A stretch of 64,000 nucleotides of DNA from [Phialemoniopsis] sp. UDSM-2020 (GCA_018873225.1 JAEILZ010000005.1:1178001-1242000); one strand, 5' to 3'. Counted from the first letter of the stretch, positions 15,986 to 28,792 are shown. A program made the numbers and translations. The notes: generated by a model not told the origin, from the sequence alone.

Positions 15986-17447
15986 TTAGGAAGCGTACTC
16001 CTTCTGCAGCAGTTTGGCAATGGTGTTGAGCTGGATGTTGCTCGTGCCCTCGTAGATGGCGCCAATCTTGCTGTCGCGGAAGAACTTCTCGGCCAGGCCC
16101 TCGCGCACGAAGCCCATGCCGCCCATCCACTCGACCGCAAGACCGCTGACGCGGCCGGCGACCTGCGAGGCGTACAGCTTGGCCATGGCGGCGTCCTTGA
16201 CAAAGTCCTCGCCGGCCTCCTTCTTGCGCGCCGCGTTGAAGACGAGCGCGCGCGCGGCCTGGATGTCGACGTACGACTGCGCGATCTGGTGCTGCATGCC
16301 CTGGAACTCGCCAATGTACTGGCCAAACTGCTTGCGGTCGTTCCAGCAGTACCTGTAGATGAAGTATTAGTAAACCAAACACCGTATATTTGATATGGGA
16401 GAAAGAAAAACTCACTTCGCGGCGTTCTCCCACGCGCCGAGAGCCAGACCGGTCATCTGGGCGGCGATGCCTATCCTGCCCTCGTTGAGCAGGCTGATGG
16501 CGTACTTGTAGCCCTGGCCGCGCTCGCCGAGCAGGTTCTCCTTGGGGATCTCGACGTCGTCGAAAGTGATAACGCAGGTGCTGCTGGCGCGGATGCCGAG
16601 CTTCTTCTCCTTCTTGGCGATCTGGAAGCCCTTCATGCCCTTCTCGAGCACGAAAGCCGTGATGCCCTTGTAGCCCTTGCTCGGGTCGAGGTTGGCAAAG
16701 ACGATGAAGAAGTCGGCCTCGACCGAGTTGGTGATCCACATCTTGCCGCCGTTGATGCGGAACCCGCTCTCCGTCTCGGTGGCCTTGGTGGCCATGGCGA
16801 AGGCGTCTGACCCGGACACGGGCTCGGACAGGCAGAAGGAGCCGACGGTGTCGGTGGCGAGACGGGGCAGCCACTTCTTCTTGATCTGCTCGCTGCCGTG
16901 CTTGAGGACGGCCGTGTTGACGAGCGTGTTGTGCACGTCGACCATGACGCTGACCGAGGGGTCGATGCGGGCCAGCTCCTCGATGCCGATGATGGCAGAG
17001 GTGAAGTTCATGCCGGCGCCGCCGTACTCCTCGGGGATCTCGACGCCCATGAGCCCTTGCTCAAAGAGCTGCTCGACGACGGCCGGGTCCATCGACTCGG
17101 CCTCATCCATCTCCCGCGTCTTGGGCAGGATCACGTCGTTGGCAAACTTCTCGACGGCCTCCTTCATGGCGGCCTCGGTCTCAGTCAGGTGCGAGAGCGG
17201 CGTGGGTAGCAGGTCGGAGCGGCGGGCAGCGGTGGTGGAGAGAGCCCGGGCACTGGGAGAGGGGATATGTCAGTAAATTCGCATATTCTATAGATAAATC
17301 ACAATGTTTAGTTACATACCATTGCAGCTTCGAAACAGTCCTTGCAGGCCGGCACGTCCGTGATGCTGCGGAGAGTCCGGAGGCAGACACCGCCTGCTGG
17401 CCCCTCTTCAGCGCTGGCCGCAGCGCTCTGGCGATTGACGACGACAT
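15986..17447 (-). CDS. Acyl-CoA dehydrogenase, mitochondrial (short/branched-chain type)
   Basis: FAD-dependent acyl-CoA dehydrogenase of 443 residues in three exons: 17447-17320, 17252-16416 and 16352-15986. It oxidises acyl-CoA to enoyl-CoA, passing electrons to ETF. A presequence rich in Arg, Ser and Ala (about residues 1-55, ending near RALSTTAARRSD) points to the mitochondrial matrix. Family signatures: the flavin-binding FCLSEPVSGSDA in the middle domain, MWITNSVEADFFIVFANLD, the GRIGIAAQMTGLALGAWENA helix, and the C-terminal YEGTSNIQLNTIAK. The Glu of that last block is at the usual catalytic-base position of short- and short/branched-chain enzymes. Chain-length preference cannot be settled by eye; short/branched-chain (ACADSB-like, isoleucine degradation) is the best guess, butyryl-CoA dehydrogenase the alternative. 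An upstream in-frame ATG would add 29 residues and spoil the presequence. Confidence 0.9.
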
Positions 17448-18015
17448 GCTTGCAGATGTGATGGAGGAATTGCAAAAGGCCAAACCACCAAATGGTACAA
17501 TTCTCACGTGAAAGTCTTGAAACAGAGGAACCAAAGGGAAAAAAGGTACAATGGCACACGGTGTCTACAAAAATAAGAAAAGACAAGGGAAGGGATTAAA
17601 TCAATGACTTCGTGAGACGGGTACTCAATACCTCGCCTCGGTCGGCCCAAGGCCGCGACCTGCCGAGGATAACCACCCGCACTTGGAAGGGGGGTCTTGG
17701 TCCCTCACCGTGCTCGGAGTTCTTGGCGCAGCGACTGCTGGTCAAAACATGGGGAAGCTAAGGTGCAGCTCCGGGGGCATGTGATTAAGGGCAGTGCACC
17801 ACTGTGATCTGACTCGAAAGGCACTAGCAAGCCAGAGCGGCTCAGCGAGTTTAATGGTTGCCGGTCCGCCGAACTTCGCCGGGCCGACACCGCCAGCCCA
17901 TGCAAGGTGGTCCCTGCGTCGGAAATTTCCAGCTTGCAATTGAGTGCAACTGCTGATATGCGGCAACGCTTCGTTCGACCAGACCAACAGTCAACACAAC
18001 ACCACAGCCGTCAAG
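17448..18015. other. Divergent promoter region, ACAD / uS12m
   Basis: 568 bp between the start codons of two genes for mitochondrial matrix proteins, so both may share regulatory sequence. No specific site was recognised with confidence. Confidence 0.5.
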
Positions 18016-18717
18016 ATGAAGATGGCGATGCCGCTCCTGCGGCAATTCCTCGCCCCTTCAATAAGGCGGCCCGTTCTCCACCGCCCAGCCCTACCAAAGG
18101 CTTCCTCAACCTCCCCACGATCCTCCATAGCCGCCGCCATCCGCCCCTTCTCCTCTTCCCCCGTCCACAGCGCAACCCTCATGCAGGTCAAGCGAGTACG
18201 TCCGAGTCACACACACCGTCTACGACTTGATTTCTATATACTGACCCGGAGTGTTGCAGGGCTGTCGCAAACCACAGCGCGCCCGCCACGCCGTCTCGCC
18301 GGCCCTGTCGGAGATCGGCGCCCCCGAGCTCAAGGGCGTCTGCCTCAAGGTCGGCATCACGCGGCCCAAGAAGCCCAACTCGGGCGAGCGCAAGACGGCG
18401 CGTGTACGCCTCTCGAGTGGCAGAGTCATCACGGCCTACATCCCCGGAGAGGGCCACAACATCCAGCAGCACAGCGTCGTGCTCGTTCGCGGCGGCCGCA
18501 GTCAGGATTGTCCCGGTGTGCGGTACCACTTGGTTAGGGGAGCGTTGGATCTGGTAAGTGGGAAAAGAGAATCCTTCCTCTGGGCATACTAGAGGGGGGG
18601 ATGAAGAAGAAGATGAAGAGTCATGCGCTAACGGGTCGATAGGGAGGTGTCGGCTCTCGCGTGAGCAGCAGGAGTAAATACGGAACCAAGAAGCCCAAGA
18701 CTGCCTCCGTAGGCTAA
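18016..18717 (+). CDS. Mitochondrial small-subunit ribosomal protein uS12
   Basis: Three exons, 18016-18195, 18260-18553 and 18643-18717, encoding 182 residues. uS12m is a decoding-centre protein of the mitochondrial 30S-like subunit. The first about 60 residues form a basic presequence ([20 protein letters not shown]). The mature part begins [20 protein letters not shown]. Core motifs are present: [15 protein letters not shown] (the universally conserved PNS loop), [20 protein letters not shown], and the [15 protein letters not shown] block that approaches the A site. The C-terminus is [10 protein letters not shown], typical of bacterial-type S12. The upstream in-frame ATG at 17944 lacks support, because the ATG at 18016 opens directly into the presequence. 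Both introns have standard fungal borders. Confidence 0.95.
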
Positions 18718-19148
18718 ACGACGAGACGAAAAGGAGAACGATGTATGTCTAGATTGGGAGGAGCATAGAGGCTAGGCCATTGGGTCGTCTCGAGATCAGA
18801 CGCATCCATAACGGCGTTGCTACTACTAGTGTACCACTGTAACATAAACATATTCACTGTATAATGACAAAACGTAAATCAAGTTGAACTTTGACGCGTC
18901 AAATTTCCAGCAGCTACTAGGACTATGTCTATAATGCGCAGGACTGCTCTGAATTTCCTTGCCTATTCTCGTAGTCATCAAGATCCCGTACGCCGAACCC
19001 ATTCTTGCCCTGCCACCCCGAGGACCGTGGTTTTTGTATGTGTGTATCGTGTCATGAAGAAGCCAGAAGTTCCAAAAAATATGGAAGGGTTGATAAAGTA
19101 CATTTGAACAAGCGGCCAGGCTTACTATTACGCCTCGTACTTCCTTAC
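18718..19148. other. Convergent 3' region
   Basis: 431 bp between the stop codons of uS12m and the mannosyltransferase; 3' untranslated sequence only, nothing else seen. Confidence 0.6.
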
Positions 19149-20696
19149 TTAATCTTGCTGGTTCTCCCAGCCCTCGGGCTTCTCCTGTCCTGTCACCTCG
19201 AAGTATCTTGACGTGCCTGCGTCGCATAGAGTTAGATTTGATGTTGCAGCCGAGGTAAAGGCCCAGAACTTACAAGAATATCCCTTCCAGTCAAAGTTGT
19301 TCTTGGGGTCGCAGTGACACCGCAACTGTGTCCGGACCTTTTCACCAGTCGGGCAGTGCGTAAAGGGAACGTGGTAGTAGCCAATGTCGTTGAAGAAGTG
19401 AATCTCGTCCTTCCTCAGCAACAGGCCGGCCGCGATCGAGTGCACGGGCGCATCGCCCCATCGCTCGTAGAAGAATCCACCATCCTGATCCAGAGACTCA
19501 AAGAAGTCGGTGTAGGCCTTGGATCGGAGCCAGTTCAGACTGCCAACCTCAAAGTTGGACCACTAAGTTACATCGGTTAGATCAAGCAAAAACGTAGAGG
19601 GCAGTTAGATAGTTGGTGCTTACGAAATGGCAGTGGTTGTAGGTCTCGCCTCCATCGTCGCTGAGGAAGCCCATGGCATTGTCCTGGACAATGTGCTCGG
19701 GGAAGTTCTTCATGAACTTCTTGGTGCTGTCCCAGAGGGTGGGGATGGTCTCGACGTACTCGTACAGACTGAGGACGAAGCTGTACTTCTTGTTCTGCTC
19801 GTGCATCAGGCGGAAGGGGTCGTAGTGGATGTCGCAGAACAGCTCGACGCTGGGCTCGACGCGCCAGTAGTAGTCGTAGTTCATCATCAGGGGCTGGCGG
19901 AAGAAGAAGCCAGACTCGAAGCGGCACATGTGACGGTAGCTGACGGAGTCGCCGTAGATGATCTTCTTGGCCTTCATGTCCTCGCGCACCTTTTTGGCCT
20001 TTTCCTGGTCGATGAAGTCAGGGAAGGACCAGTGCTCGGGAGCGATCTCGCCATAGTGAGTCTTGCCGGAGACGAGGGACGATGTGACCTTCTTGAAGGT
20101 CGCGTCGAAGGGCTTGTCGTTCAAAAAGACCCAGTCGTAGTTGTAGCGGCGGTTAAAGCGGTCTTCGACCTGGCGGATAGATCGGGCAATCTCCCAGACG
20201 TCCGAGTTGCGGGCGAGCGTGACGAAGGTCGCGTTCATGCGAGGGCCGGGGGCAATGCTAATAAGATCCTCCCACTCGGGCTGCCCAGGGGTCATAGCCA
20301 TGGGGTGCTCGGCGGCATCCTTGTTGGAGTACGCAGGCGTCTTGGCATTGGTGCTGGCCTTGCTGTCGCCAGTAGGTTCCTGCTTGCCATCCGCGGCAGC
20401 AGCTGCACCAGCATCGGCGGCCGGCTTTTGGGCATTCGTCTGGCTCGAGGATCCCTGGCCGCCACCACTCAGGATGTCGGGTCGGAGAGGAACGCCATCG
20501 TAGGAAGACCGCGAGACGAAGAAGAAGAGGGCGACAACCTGTGATTCGGTTGGTGCGCTGTTAGCTCGTGTGCATCGTCAAAATGCCAACGGGAACGGAT
20601 GCAGCTGGGCGAGTGGCAACAGGGCATTGAGTGGAGAGCCAGACTTACGAATGAGGCGATGAGAAGGTATCGCACAATACGGGCGCTGCCAGCCAT
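19149..20696 (-). CDS. Alpha-1,2-mannosyltransferase, KRE2/MNT1 (GT15) family
   Basis: Golgi type II membrane glycosyltransferase that adds alpha-1,2-mannose from GDP-mannose to O- and N-glycans. Four exons, 20696-20649, 20538-19624, 19562-19274 and 19216-19149, give 439 residues. A short cytosolic tail and signal anchor ([19 protein letters not shown]) are followed by a Ser/Ala/Gln-rich stem to about residue 95. The catalytic domain begins [21 protein letters not shown]15 blocks seen: [51 protein letters not shown], the [20 protein letters not shown] segment assembled across intron 2, and [17 protein letters not shown]. The family's proposed nucleophile Glu is in the SNFEVG segment. The member (KRE2, KTR1, KTR4) cannot be assigned by eye. 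Confidence 0.93.
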
Positions 20697-23343
20697 CTTT
20701 GCAAAAGCTCACGAGACGTGAAGAAGCGAAAGAGGGAAAAAAAAGGCAATCAAGAGAAAGAGAAAAGTAAGGTGTCTTCGTGGCCCGTCGCGCAAGGGAG
20801 ATGGTATGGTGGCGGCCAAAGTGGTAGTAGGGAGATAGAGTGGATCGCCTAAAGGGGCAATTCAGACCAGCGAGAACGGGGACCCAGGTAAGTACCGGAA
20901 CCCTGCTACTTGTAGGGACGTTTGTGTCGACGTCTTTGCACCTTAGGGATACGGTGTTCCCATTGTGCAAACAAAAGGACAATTGAGAGATAAGGGACAG
21001 GATCTGCAGAGAAGGATGGCTGACGAGGACAGGTTATGACTTTGTGGAATGGAAGAGGAAGAAGAAAAAATGGCCACGGAAGGGATGCAATTGTATGCAT
21101 GTCTGGTAAGGCCTGGCTCTGGCTGGGTACATACAAATGTCGTCGCCCGCGTGTTTCTGGATCTTCCTAGCCAGCCCAGCACAGCACCAGCACCCGCGCG
21201 AAGGCCAACGGATACAGTACCTACAGTAACCACTTCAAGAAAGCACTAATGTTCCACAAATTCTTTTGATTGGAAAGGACATGGCTGGCATGGTCTCAGC
21301 TGGCGCCTCTTTTGCGCCTCGGGGTAGTCTGGACCCCCTGCGAATTACGTGTAGACTTGCTAAGAGCTTGCGACACTTTTTGCTACCAGAGCTTATTGGG
21401 AATCTATCGATCCCCGACCCCGGCACTACAATCACAAGTCGAATGAATACCTACTTTAGACGGCTCGGGGCTGCCGTGCCCACGCACTGCAACAATGATC
21501 TCCTGTCCCAGAAACAGAGGGACACAAAGAGGGGAGCTACCTTACTCCGTAGTGTCTTGGAGGAAGACGACTCTAGAAGAGACAAAAAACGGGCGACTAG
21601 TCTTGTTGTCTTGTTGTCACATTCTCCGTGGCCCTGCTCTGGTCCGGACTTATTGTGTACTTGGCTGATATTTTTCTCCTGCGACCCTACTTTTCCATGC
21701 ATGGTCCCAAGATTCGCATTTTCCAGGGACCCTTTAGAAGCTCTAGAGCCAAACGGGTGGAATCAGTGCAATCGCAGGGCAGAAGCACAGGCCCACACGC
21801 CCCAAAGTAGACTAGAGTCAATTTTAGAGCTTCGTATCATGCAGGTGTCCCTGGGCAGCCCTGGTAATGATACGTACGAGTACGGGTCTTGGGTTCCCCT
21901 ATGCCAAGAGGCGCGATGGGTCTGATACAATGGACAAGCACAGCTGATTAGAGACAAGAGCATCAAAGTCTATTCCTGGAAGAACATGACAAAAAAGAAC
22001 GAGGGCACGGGCAAGGGCGTGGCCTGTTTTTGACAGCGGGCAACAAGGTTGGTAGCCCTCCCGGTACCCGGGAGCCAAGACGGGCCACATATCTCCTTCG
22101 TGGGTTTTGTTTTAGAGAGCACGAGAGAGATTACATGCCTGATTATGTTGGTCACATTTCCCCTTTTGAATGAATTGCATTGTTTGCTTCGCTCCCCTTG
22201 ATCCGAACCCCTTCAGACTAGAGAGGTGTCTAAACTTGACAGACCACAGCCTTCAATTGAACTGACGAACTGTCCATATCTTTCATTCGAAATGCAAACC
22301 TCGAATCTTCAAAAGCATGCAGGTCAATCAAGGGCCGGTGTCCGGTATCCTTGCAAGCCAACCTCAATATTTATTTCAAGCTGTTTATTCCCTCTTGTGG
22401 GCTTCAATGCTTTGTAAAGAGCCAGTGCTGCAAATCTCAGTGCGTGTATTTACAAGCCACGTTATATAGACAAACAACATCAAAGACCTTAGGAAATGAT
22501 CATGTCTATCCGTCTGGCCATCCAGAAATAGATAGCCTACGGAGTAGATCAGATCGTGGGGTGGATGATGACCCCTGTGTGCATCAATGATTGTTGGAGC
22601 TCGCATCCTGCGTCAGCACTGGAAATGATAACCTCTTATCGATAACGACATCGAAAAAGGTGGCTGGAGACAGGTAACGTGACCTGGACTTTACTCGCTG
22701 TTGCGACTCGTGCACGGTCCCTCGAAGAGTGGCTTTGGCGCAGCTCCAAAAATCCCCCACAACCAAGCAATTGTCTGGCTCATTCGCCGAATTTCGACGT
22801 TGACCTCATCCTCTGGTCAAGACACGCACGCCTGGCTTCCCAAAGGCGATCGTCAGGATAGGATTTTTGGTCTGCATTCAGGCGCAAACCAAGCGTCAGC
22901 TTTCGATCCTCTTGTCTTTCTCTTTCTTCTTCAGGAGCTTCCCTTCATCCTCACACCGCCGGACGTCAGTGCGACTTCTGCCGTCTTCGGCCTGGAGATC
23001 TGACTACCTGCTGATCCCCGACAACAACCTTGGCTTACGCACCACCATGATAAATAGGCGGACCGTTCTGCACAACATTTCAACTTCAGTATAACTGTAA
23101 GTTCATTGTTCTGCTTCATTTCCCCTTGAGTGGTCGCTCATCTGGAGCGAGTCGCTGGTGATGCCCCAAACCTGCCCTTGCCCCGCCTCGTTCCACGATA
23201 TCACACTCTCTTGAACCCCGCTCAGCAACGCTCACCTTGCAATTCCGGTGCTTTTAAATCTTTTCGAGATACATGAGTCTAATTCTTGTAGACAATACAT
23301 CTAATTCAGTAACCGTAGCAAGCGAGCTACAACTCAACCTACC
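20697..23343. other. Long divergent region, mannosyltransferase / PAT1
   Basis: 2.65 kb between two divergent start codons. Short frames on both strands show no family motif and no consistent codon bias. The last few hundred bases before PAT1 are C/T-rich like a fungal 5' leader, and a GTAAGT at about 23099 could start a leader intron. No tRNA or repeat was recognised. Confidence 0.45.
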
Positions 23344-25917
23344 ATGTCGTTCTTCGGCTTCGACACGAGCCACAACAAGGGTGCCCCTGGCTTCTCCCAG
23401 GCACACAATCCCTTTGCCGGCTTTGCAAACCGTAATGACGAGGGGGATGCTGGACTCGACTTCGAGGATACCTACGATGGACTTGGAGACCAGCTAGACG
23501 AGACGGATGATGCGTTCAACGATGATACCTTTGGCGGTGATGCCGATCCTGGTGCTTCGACCTCTGGCCCAGTAGGCAAGGACTTTGATTTCTTTGGACA
23601 GACCGCCAAAGTGGCCAATGTTCTTGAGGAGGAGCATCTCCGCTACAACCGTCACCAGCCCGCTCCCCAGCACATCCCTCAGCAGTATGAGCAACCCCAG
23701 CACTCGCACGCTTCCTATTACTATGGCTCGCAACAGGCCCCGCGTCCTGCCCGCACCGGTTACGAGAAATATAGGGAGCCCGAGCCCGAGCTGCAGGTTG
23801 ATGCTGCCCTCTGGGGTGTTGCCCCCAAGAAGACGGCTGCTCCAGCCCCTGCACCCGTTCCCTCCCATGCACCCTCGGCCTCTGCAAGCCGAAAGATGAT
23901 GAGTCTGGAGGAGGTTGAAGCTGCAATGCGGGCAAGCTCACAGCCGGCTGCTGCTCCTCCGGCTCAGCCTCAGCAGCACCACGGCGCGCCACCAGCCAAC
24001 TATGGCTACGCTCCTCCCGAGCAGGCCCTTCCTCAGTTCCAGCAACAGATTGAGCATCAGCTGCAGCAGAACCAGGGTCACGGGCATCCTGTGACCATCC
24101 TCCAGCGACCTCAGTCCAAGCACACTCCGCCTTCAGGCCAGCACGCTCCCAGCCCTGCTGCTGCGCAACAGCATCACCAGCCACAGAACCACCAGCAACA
24201 ACATCCGCAGCAGCAGCAGCAGGCTCCCGTCCAGCCAACGCAGATTCTCCAGAACCCGAATAGGTTGTCTGGAGACGCAGCCAGGCTTGGAGCTGGTGGA
24301 CCTCCCACTCAGCCTTCGCATAAGCATCAAAACTCTCTGTCTCGACAGCAGATCATTACTCACCCTTCCCAGCTTGCCAACCTGTCAGAGGAAGAGAAGG
24401 CGGCGTATCTGGAGCAGGAGGCAAAGCGCGCCAAGCGTAACCACAAGATTTTCCTTCTCTCCAAGGACAATGGTGTTATGACTCCCCAGGACAAGAACTT
24501 CATAACGCGTATTCAGCTCCAGCAGTTGGTGTCGGCCACCGGAAACCCCAATGATCACGGCACTGATGAGTCCCTAAATGAGGATTTCTACTATCAGGTC
24601 CATGCCCAGATCCGTGGCAGCCAGCGACAGCATCCCGGCCAACCTCTGAACAACTTTGCACAGACCTACCTGTACCAGACTGGAAGCCGCCAGACTGGCA
24701 TGAGGCGCCACAACCGCGGCCCCGAGAACCACATGCAGCGCATGGAGCAGCAGGTCCAGCGCGCTGTCGAGGCTGCCAAGAACAAACCCAAGAATAAGCA
24801 GCTCGTCATCGAGGGTAGCTTGGGCAAGATCTCTTTCAGCAACGCCAAGACGCCTAAGCCTCTGCTCAACATCAAGCGTACCGAGAGCTCTGGTGATGCC
24901 GCCCGGCCCGGCACTGGCAACAAGAACAACGGTGTTCCTCATGGTGTTGACCGCAAGAGCGTTCTTCGGGATATCGAGCAGGTTTACAACACTCTCATGA
25001 AGATGGAGGACCACGACCGCAAGATGCCCCCACCCCTCAACAGCGAGACGGACCTGGACCTTATGCAAGCCCATGTCGAGTGGAGGGACACGGCTCAGCA
25101 GCTCAACGCTAATCTTTGGCGCGACCTCAAGGTCCACGAGCCTATCGGTGCGACCCCTGTTCATCCCTTCATCGCCTTCCTCTCGTTCCCCAAGGGCAAG
25201 AAGGCTATCCCGCGTGTGTTCAGGCACACGACTCATGAGCAGAGGACCACCATTCTCACCATGATCGTCGTCCACCTCGACCAGCTTGATATTGTTCGTG
25301 GAGCACAGGTCGACAGTGGTGAGATGAGACTGAATGCTGCCATGCGCGAGAACATCGAGCTCTTCCAGCTCGCCGTCATGAGCACACTCTTTACTTTCAT
25401 GAACGACCTCGACTTGGACATTGTTACTGGCGTTCTGGGTCTAATTTCTGGACTCAATGTCGATCTCATTGCCAAGACGCGCATTGGTGCCTCGATGCTC
25501 ACTATGATTCTGAGCCGTGCCGAGATCATCAAGCAGGCCGGAGGTGGCAACCCTCAGGCCTGGCAGACATGGTAAGTGTCACATCTAGCCCGATGTATGA
25601 TTTGTGTCTTGACTAACAGCAACCACAGGGAATCCACCTACACCAACTTCTTCAACACAATCGAACCCACGCTGCCTAACATATTCCCTGGCTCAGTCAA
25701 CTCGGGCGAGGACGTCTACGTCTGGCAGCTACTCGCTGCTTTTGGTATGAATGCCAACCAGGAGCAGCAGCAGCGACTTGTGTTGGCAGTCAAGGACCGT
25801 GTCATGGACACCGTCTCGCTGGCCAAGACGCTTCCCGTGGACATGTCGGCTGCGCGCTTGCAGAACGTGAATCTGTTTATGCGCTCCATTGGTCTGGATG
25901 TCGAGTTGCTGCAGTAA
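23344..25917 (+). CDS. PAT1: mRNA decapping activator Pat1
   Basis: Two exons, 23344-25571 and 25629-25917, encoding 838 residues. Pat1 links the Lsm1-7 ring, Dhh1 and Dcp2 in P-bodies and promotes decapping of deadenylated mRNA. The N-terminus (MSFFGFDTSHNKGAPGF) matches the conserved fungal Pat1 start. It is followed by an acidic segment, FDFFGQTAKVANVLEEEH, and a long Gln/Pro/His-rich disordered region (about 110-345). The conserved middle region starts around MTPQDKNFITRIQLQQLVS and contains FYYQVHAQIRG. The alpha-helical C-terminal domain runs from about residue 530 and includes KGKKAIPRVFRH and ESTYTNFFNTIEPTLPNIFP, the latter bridging the intron. The intron has a GTAAGT donor and CAG acceptor. 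It converges with the Pol III subunit gene. Confidence 0.93.
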
Positions 25918-26575
25918 TTTGCGCGATACCAAGGTTTAATCCCGTGCTATTGAAACGGGTTGGGACGATTTTACGGAAGAGCTATACTGACTGGAACTCA
26001 CTTGCGGTTATGGTCTTTTGGCCTGGAGAAGAGCTGCAGGTGTGAACACGTTTCAAAAGTTTAAACTCATGTTGCTCTTTGCCGGAGCAGACAACAATAT
26101 CTCATATTTGGGAGCAGGCGATGGGCTTTACCTGCCTACGCGGCTAGCTGTTGGCCACTATGGTGAATATGCCTTGCGGAGGAAGGCCATTACTCGGCGA
26201 TATATCTTGCCTGGCCTGCAAAAGAACTGTGCTCGGGGGAAGAGCTTTGCTGTAGCGTTTGTGTAGAGATCAAGTCGATGTGTTGTTAGTTATCGGTCAA
26301 GTACTTGCATCAGCAAGAATACATTAGTCGCATTTAGTCTTTTCCCACGGTCAAATTGTTTCCAGCGGTTAAAATGTGCCCTCAAACGGGATATTGTTGG
26401 GAAGACTCGAAAGTCTCCTCCTATGCGATGTGACAGGTGTGATAGCGATACTACCAACCCTTGGTATGCCATTCCTCAAAAACGCCTTGCAATGCTAATG
26501 TTTGACGTATGCCAAGTGTGCTTCATGGACGATCCGCCTTCCTTATCCTCTTGCTCTATCCTCGGCCCGTATCAC
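25918..26575. other. Convergent 3' region PAT1 / RPC37
   Basis: 658 bp between stop codons, containing the 3' untranslated sequences of both genes. No further gene was recognised. Confidence 0.6.
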
Positions 26576-27797
26576 TCAGTCAATCTCCATCGCCGTCGCT
26601 TTGCTGGCCCTGGTGCCCTTCCTAGGCACAGCCCGTCCTTTGCCCTTCTTCGCATCACTGGCCTTGACATCAGCCTTGCTAGCTGCTTCGTCAGCTTCGT
26701 CCTTGATATCCCCGCCATCCGCCTGGTTGCGAATGCCGCTGATCGCCCGCAGTGTTTCCTCCTCGCCCCACTCCGTCCTGAGCCCGCCGAACCGCCGCGA
26801 CAGCGCATCAGCCGCGACCGGGCCCTCGGCACCCTCGACCTCCTTGCCCTTGTCGTTGGCAGCAGCAGCGGCGGCGTCGCCGCGCAGGACGAGCGTCTCC
26901 TCGTACATGGCCCAGGCGGCGTCGGTGTCGTCGCCTTGGTAGGCCATGCGGCGCCACCCCTCCGTCTGCACGGCGCGCAGGCGGTCGGCCATGGTCTCGG
27001 TCGTGACCTCGTCGCCGTCGCCGCCGGCCGACTTGATGGTCATGTGGATGGCGCGCGCGGGCGCGTCTTTGCCTCCCCTCGCTCCTCCTCCGCCGGCGGG
27101 GCCGGCATCGGTGCCGCCGTCGCGGGGCTTGTTGCGGTCTGCCTCGGCGGCGGCGTCGATGTGGTGCAGCTGGTCGCGGAGGTGGACTGATGCGCTGGCG
27201 GGGGTGAGGTGCAGGACGTCTGTTTGGTTAGGATGGTTAGCATTCCATGGGAGGATATGAATATTGGTAGGGAGGAAATAACGTACTGCCTTGGAACACG
27301 CCGACCATGTACCGCGCCTCGCGCTGCTCGGGCCCCGTGGCCATACCGCCGAGGGTCTGCGTCCGCAGCACGCGGTCCGTCCGCACGGCCTCGTTCCAGT
27401 CGACGGCGAGGTCGTCATCCCCCAACAGGTTCGCGCTACGGCCGCCGCCGCCCCTCTGGGCCGGGGCGCGCGCGCCGACGCCGAAGCCTCCCGCGAGGCC
27501 CAAGCTGCCCCCTGCTTTCGCCTGGACGGAGCGGGCGAGAACGCCGCCCCAGCGCTGGCCCTTGTCCTTGTCGTAGGCGAGCTCGAGGCCGATGGGCAGG
27601 TCGACCTCGACCATGCCCGTCTTGGGCTTGATGCGGACCTCTGTCGGCGGGGGAGGGACGCGGGAGCCACCTTCTTGGACGTTGGGGTGCTGCAGGACGA
27701 GGAGGCGCTGGTTCTGCGGCAGCTCTGGCTTGAGGAAGACTTGGTATGAGGCGACAATGGGATCGGGGTCGTCTGGTTGGGTCTGCGGGTCTACCAT
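26576..27797 (-). CDS. RPC37: RNA polymerase III subunit Rpc37 (RPC5, Sin-like)
   Basis: Two exons, 27797-27287 and 27219-26576, encoding 384 residues. Rpc37 pairs with Rpc53 as a TFIIF-like subcomplex of RNA polymerase III that acts in initiation and termination. The start DPIVASYQVFLKPELPQNQR and the block VDLPIGLELAYDKDKGQRWG are typical of the Sin/RPC5 N-terminal domain. YMVGVFQGNVLHLTPASAS, assembled across the intron, is another conserved block, followed by LRDQLHHIDA. The middle and C-terminal parts (about residues 195-384) are richer in Ala, Gly and charged residues. They include WRRMAYQGDDTDAAWAMYEE and a lysine-rich tail resembling a nuclear signal (KKGKGRAVPRKGTR). The C-terminal end is more variable than the N-terminal domain, as usual for this subunit. 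Confidence 0.88.
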
Positions 27798-28792
27798 GAT
27801 TGAAGATTATGTGTGGGTGCTGCTGCTAAAGGGTAAAGTGGTAATCAAGTAGACGAGGCTCAGATTTTAGAGTACTGATCAGAAAGATTGAGTGTCGCAT
27901 GGAAATATTATGTCGTCCTTCACAAAGTCAAGTCGAGAGTTGACTCTGACAATATTTTTGGAGTCGTCCCCCACCATGAGCTTATCGCGATAAGGAGGAA
28001 CCAAGTGCCTGTCTTGATGCGCTGAGCTGAGCTTTTCCAGGGCTGTCAGGAGATCGATTTAGCGGGTAAAATTGGGGCTCCCGAAAGCTTTCAAGATTGG
28101 CATCGCCAACCAATTCAATTTACCTTGTGGCTAACTAGTATTAATCTTCTTTGTGAGACTCTGTTTCTCTGATGGCTAAGGCCATTCATCAAGATGTGAG
28201 CAGCTGCTCAAGGTAATGAAGCAATCACCGCCTCGCCTCTGCGATCGGGGTGGTCCCTTATATACCGGGACGCAACCTGACGGCGAGGAGTCATTTCATC
28301 ATGCCTTCGCCAGGTGGACAACACTGAACAAGCTCAAGGCACACTTTGACTTGACCTTGAACATCCAGACGGATTGGACCGGCTGAGGGACGACCCGGAG
28401 CGAGCAGAAACAGGACCTCGAGGCAAAGACGACTGGAGCTAGTGCTGCACGTCGTCTCTGGCCAGCCAATGCACAGCCCCGATGGCAGCTCGAATAGCCA
28501 GACAGAATTGACGACATGATCATTGCTTAACCTGCTTTGGCCGGTGCCAATACCGGCAAGGCTGCCTCTTCTTTTCAGCTGATTGATAGGCGGCGGCCCC
28601 TGCTATTTCTATCGCACTCAGCCACTCATTCAAACGGGACCCTTCATATACATAACTACCATCATGTTCCTCATTCCACAGCTAGCCAACAAGGGCATCT
28701 GTTACACTCGCATCAAATAGTACTGTCTCACCGGGCCCAATTGTACAACACGATAAGCATTGTCCTCACTTTGGGTGGAACAGCCCTCAATT
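27798..28792. other. Divergent region, RPC37 / HET gene
   Basis: 995 bp between start codons. A TATA-like TTATATACC lies at 28258-28266, about 530 bp upstream of the HET start. It would imply a long leader if used. No open frame of note. Confidence 0.4.

Noticed and set aside
15912..16874. A 320-codon minus-strand frame in the acyl-CoA dehydrogenase
   Set aside because: Arg/His-rich out-of-frame translation overlapping the true exons; the dehydrogenase frame is unambiguous.
19627..20544. A 305-codon plus-strand frame over the mannosyltransferase
   Set aside because: It is the antisense of the GT15 coding sequence; Val/Leu/Asp-rich shadow composition and no family motif.
27307..27749. Plus-strand frames across the RPC37 gene
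   Set aside because: Antisense shadows of GC-rich coding sequence without motifs.
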